Positions 6,526-7,528 of a stretch of 7,528 nucleotides of DNA are shown here, piece after piece (position 1 is the first letter of the stretch; every line of letters starts with the position of its first letter). The stretch is taken from NCBI GenBank assembly GCA_020846575.1, contig JADLDQ010000377.1:1-7528 (forward strand), in the 5' to 3' direction. Below the pieces are notes generated by a model. The model did no database searches and had not been told where the DNA came from. It was given only the letters and a program-made list of their open reading frames with translations. This stretch comes from Burkholderiales bacterium. Lineage in GTDB: Bacteria > Pseudomonadota > Gammaproteobacteria > Burkholderiales > SG8-39. The position numbers and the translations under genes were made by a program.

Positions 6526-7528
6526 ATGACGATTCTGTGTGGCACCGATCTGAGCGATGCGGCGCGCGCGGGCGCAGAGGCGGCGGCGGCGTTGGCGGTA
6601 CGCACCGGGGACTCGGTGGTGTTGACGCACGTGGCGGAAGTGCAACCGGTGCGGGCGGACCTGGCCGCGCTGACGGCGATGCTGGAACAGGAAGCGGCCG
6701 CCGTGCGCAAACTGGGCGTGACGGTCAATCCCGAGGTACGGAGCGGGCTGCCGGACGAGGAACTGTGTCGGCTGACGCGCGAGTTCTCGGCCCGGTTGTT
6801 GGTGGTCTCCGCGCTCGGGCGGCGATCGCCGAGTCGTTGGCGCCTCGGCAGCGTCGCCGAACGGGTGGCCTGGGACTGCGGCGTGCCGGCGCTGGTGGTG
6901 CGCGGTTCCGATGTGTGGCGGGCCTGGGCCTGGAGCGACCGGAAGTTGCGCATCGCGGTCGGGTACGATGCCTCGGAGGCCGGCGATGCGGCGCTGCGCT
7001 GGGCCGTCGAACTGGCGCGTCGGGGGCCGGCGGACTTGGTGTTGGTCCATGTGTACTCGCCCGATGCGGAAAGCCTGCGCCTGGGCGTGACGCGGCCGGC
7101 CGAGCTGTCCGGACGGCGGGCGGAGATCGAGAACTTCCTGACGCAGGAACTGCACCTGCGCATGCGGGGGGTCGTGTCCGGGGACCTGCCGCGATTGGTG
7201 CTCGAATCCGGTCAGGGACGCGCGGGGCGACATGTGATTCAGGTTGCGGAACGGGAATCGGCGGACGTGCTCGTGGTCGGCTCGCACCATCGCGTCGGTC
7301 TGGAGCGGGCGGTGCGGGGCAGCGTGTCGGAAGACGTGTTGCACTACGCGCCGATGTCGGTGGCCTGCGTGCCGCTGCCGACGGCGGATGCGGCGGCGGC
7401 AACGACGGAGCGCCGCATTCGCCGGGTGCTGGTGACTACCGATCTGTCCAGCATCGGCGACCGGGCGATTCCGCACGCCTACGCGCAGCTTCCCGACGGC
7501 GGGCTCGCGGTGTTGCTGTCGGTGATCC
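6526..7528 (+). CDS. Tandem universal stress protein (UspA domains), 3' end outside window
   Basis: 334 residues are visible, with no stop before the right edge. Domain 1 (~2-126) starts ILCGTDLSD; domain 2 (~140-283) starts IAVGYDASE; a third starts at ~300 with VLVTTDLSS and is cut. UspA domains are Rossmann-like and often bind ATP through G-x2-G-x9-G-(S/T). Here both full copies deviate at one glycine: Ser95-x2-Gly98-x9-Gly108-Ser109 in domain 1, and Gly252-x2-His255-x9-Gly265-Ser266 in domain 2. The aspartate after the first strand is kept in all three (Asp8, Asp148, Asp306). The start is certain: an in-frame TGA lies at 6502-6504 with no other start codon between, and GGAGG (6514-6518) is 7 bases upstream. 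It is cytoplasmic, probably a stress-linked nucleotide-binding protein, transcribed away from the chaperone cluster. Most Usp proteins have one or two domains, so three or more is uncommon. Confidence 0.93.
   Translation, partial: MTILCGTDLSDAARAGAEAAAALAVRTGDSVVLTHVAEVQPVRADLAALTAMLEQEAAAVRKLGVTVNPEVRSGLPDEELCRLTREFSARLLVVSALGRRSPSRWRLGSVAERVAWDCGVPALVVRGSDVWRAWAWSDRKLRIAVGYDASEAGDAALRWAVELARRGPADLVLVHVYSPDAESLRLGVTRPAELSGRRAEIENFLTQELHLRMRGVVSGDLPRLVLESGQGRAGRHVIQVAERESADVLVVGSHHRVGLERAVRGSVSEDVLHYAPMSVACVPLPTADAAAATTERRIRRVLVTTDLSSIGDRAIPHAYAQLPDGGLAVLLSVI

Noticed and set aside
5778..7163. Long minus-strand version of the DUF2721 gene reaching 7163
   Set aside because: The extra residues are antisense to the stress-protein gene. 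AGGAG 5 bases before 6335 and the promoter at 6371-6399 fix the shorter start.
4600..7476. Long minus-strand version of the glycoside-hydrolase-like gene reaching 7476
   Set aside because: The extension runs antisense through the universal stress protein gene and DUF2721 and encodes low-complexity sequence. A signal peptide and ribosome site place the real start at 5730.

Overview
This is a GC-rich bacterial stretch, very probably from a Gram-negative organism. It shows strong Shine-Dalgarno sites, an E. coli-like -35/-10 pair, a secretion signal, tightly packed and overlapping genes, and almost no TTA, CTA or TCA codons. I cannot name the lineage. High-GC Proteobacteria, Verrucomicrobia or Planctomycetes would all fit.

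Layout. Bases 1-200 are intergenic. They hold a strong intrinsic terminator reading rightward (121-164), which implies a rightward gene or transcript entering from beyond the left edge. From 6335 down to 201 runs one five-gene cluster on the minus strand. In transcription order it encodes a small DUF2721-type membrane protein (6335-5778), a secreted or lipid-anchored glycoside-hydrolase-like TIM-barrel protein (5730-4600), a large atypical Hsp70 (4566-2101), a small J-domain-like protein without the HPD motif (2101-1730), and a membrane protein with helical repeats (1733-201). The last three genes overlap by 1 and 4 bases, so they are probably translationally coupled. A sigma70-like promoter for the cluster lies at 6371-6399. 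Diverging from it on the plus strand, from 6526 to the right edge, is a universal stress protein gene with two complete UspA domains and the start of a third. It is cut by the window end.

Working together. The last three genes look like a dedicated Hsp70 module: an ATPase with a non-standard substrate-binding half, a divergent J-like partner and a membrane-anchored helical scaffold. This is the best candidate for an under-described system. What is unusual is an Hsp70 with about 110 extra residues between its ATPase and its beta-sandwich half, paired with a J-like protein that lacks the tripeptide needed to stimulate a canonical Hsp70. The link to the upstream glycoside-hydrolase-like and DUF2721 genes rests only on spacing (47 and 27 bases) and shared strand. 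The divergent stress-protein gene suggests, but does not prove, a stress-related locus.

I saw no tRNA, rRNA, CRISPR array, insertion sequence or attachment site.
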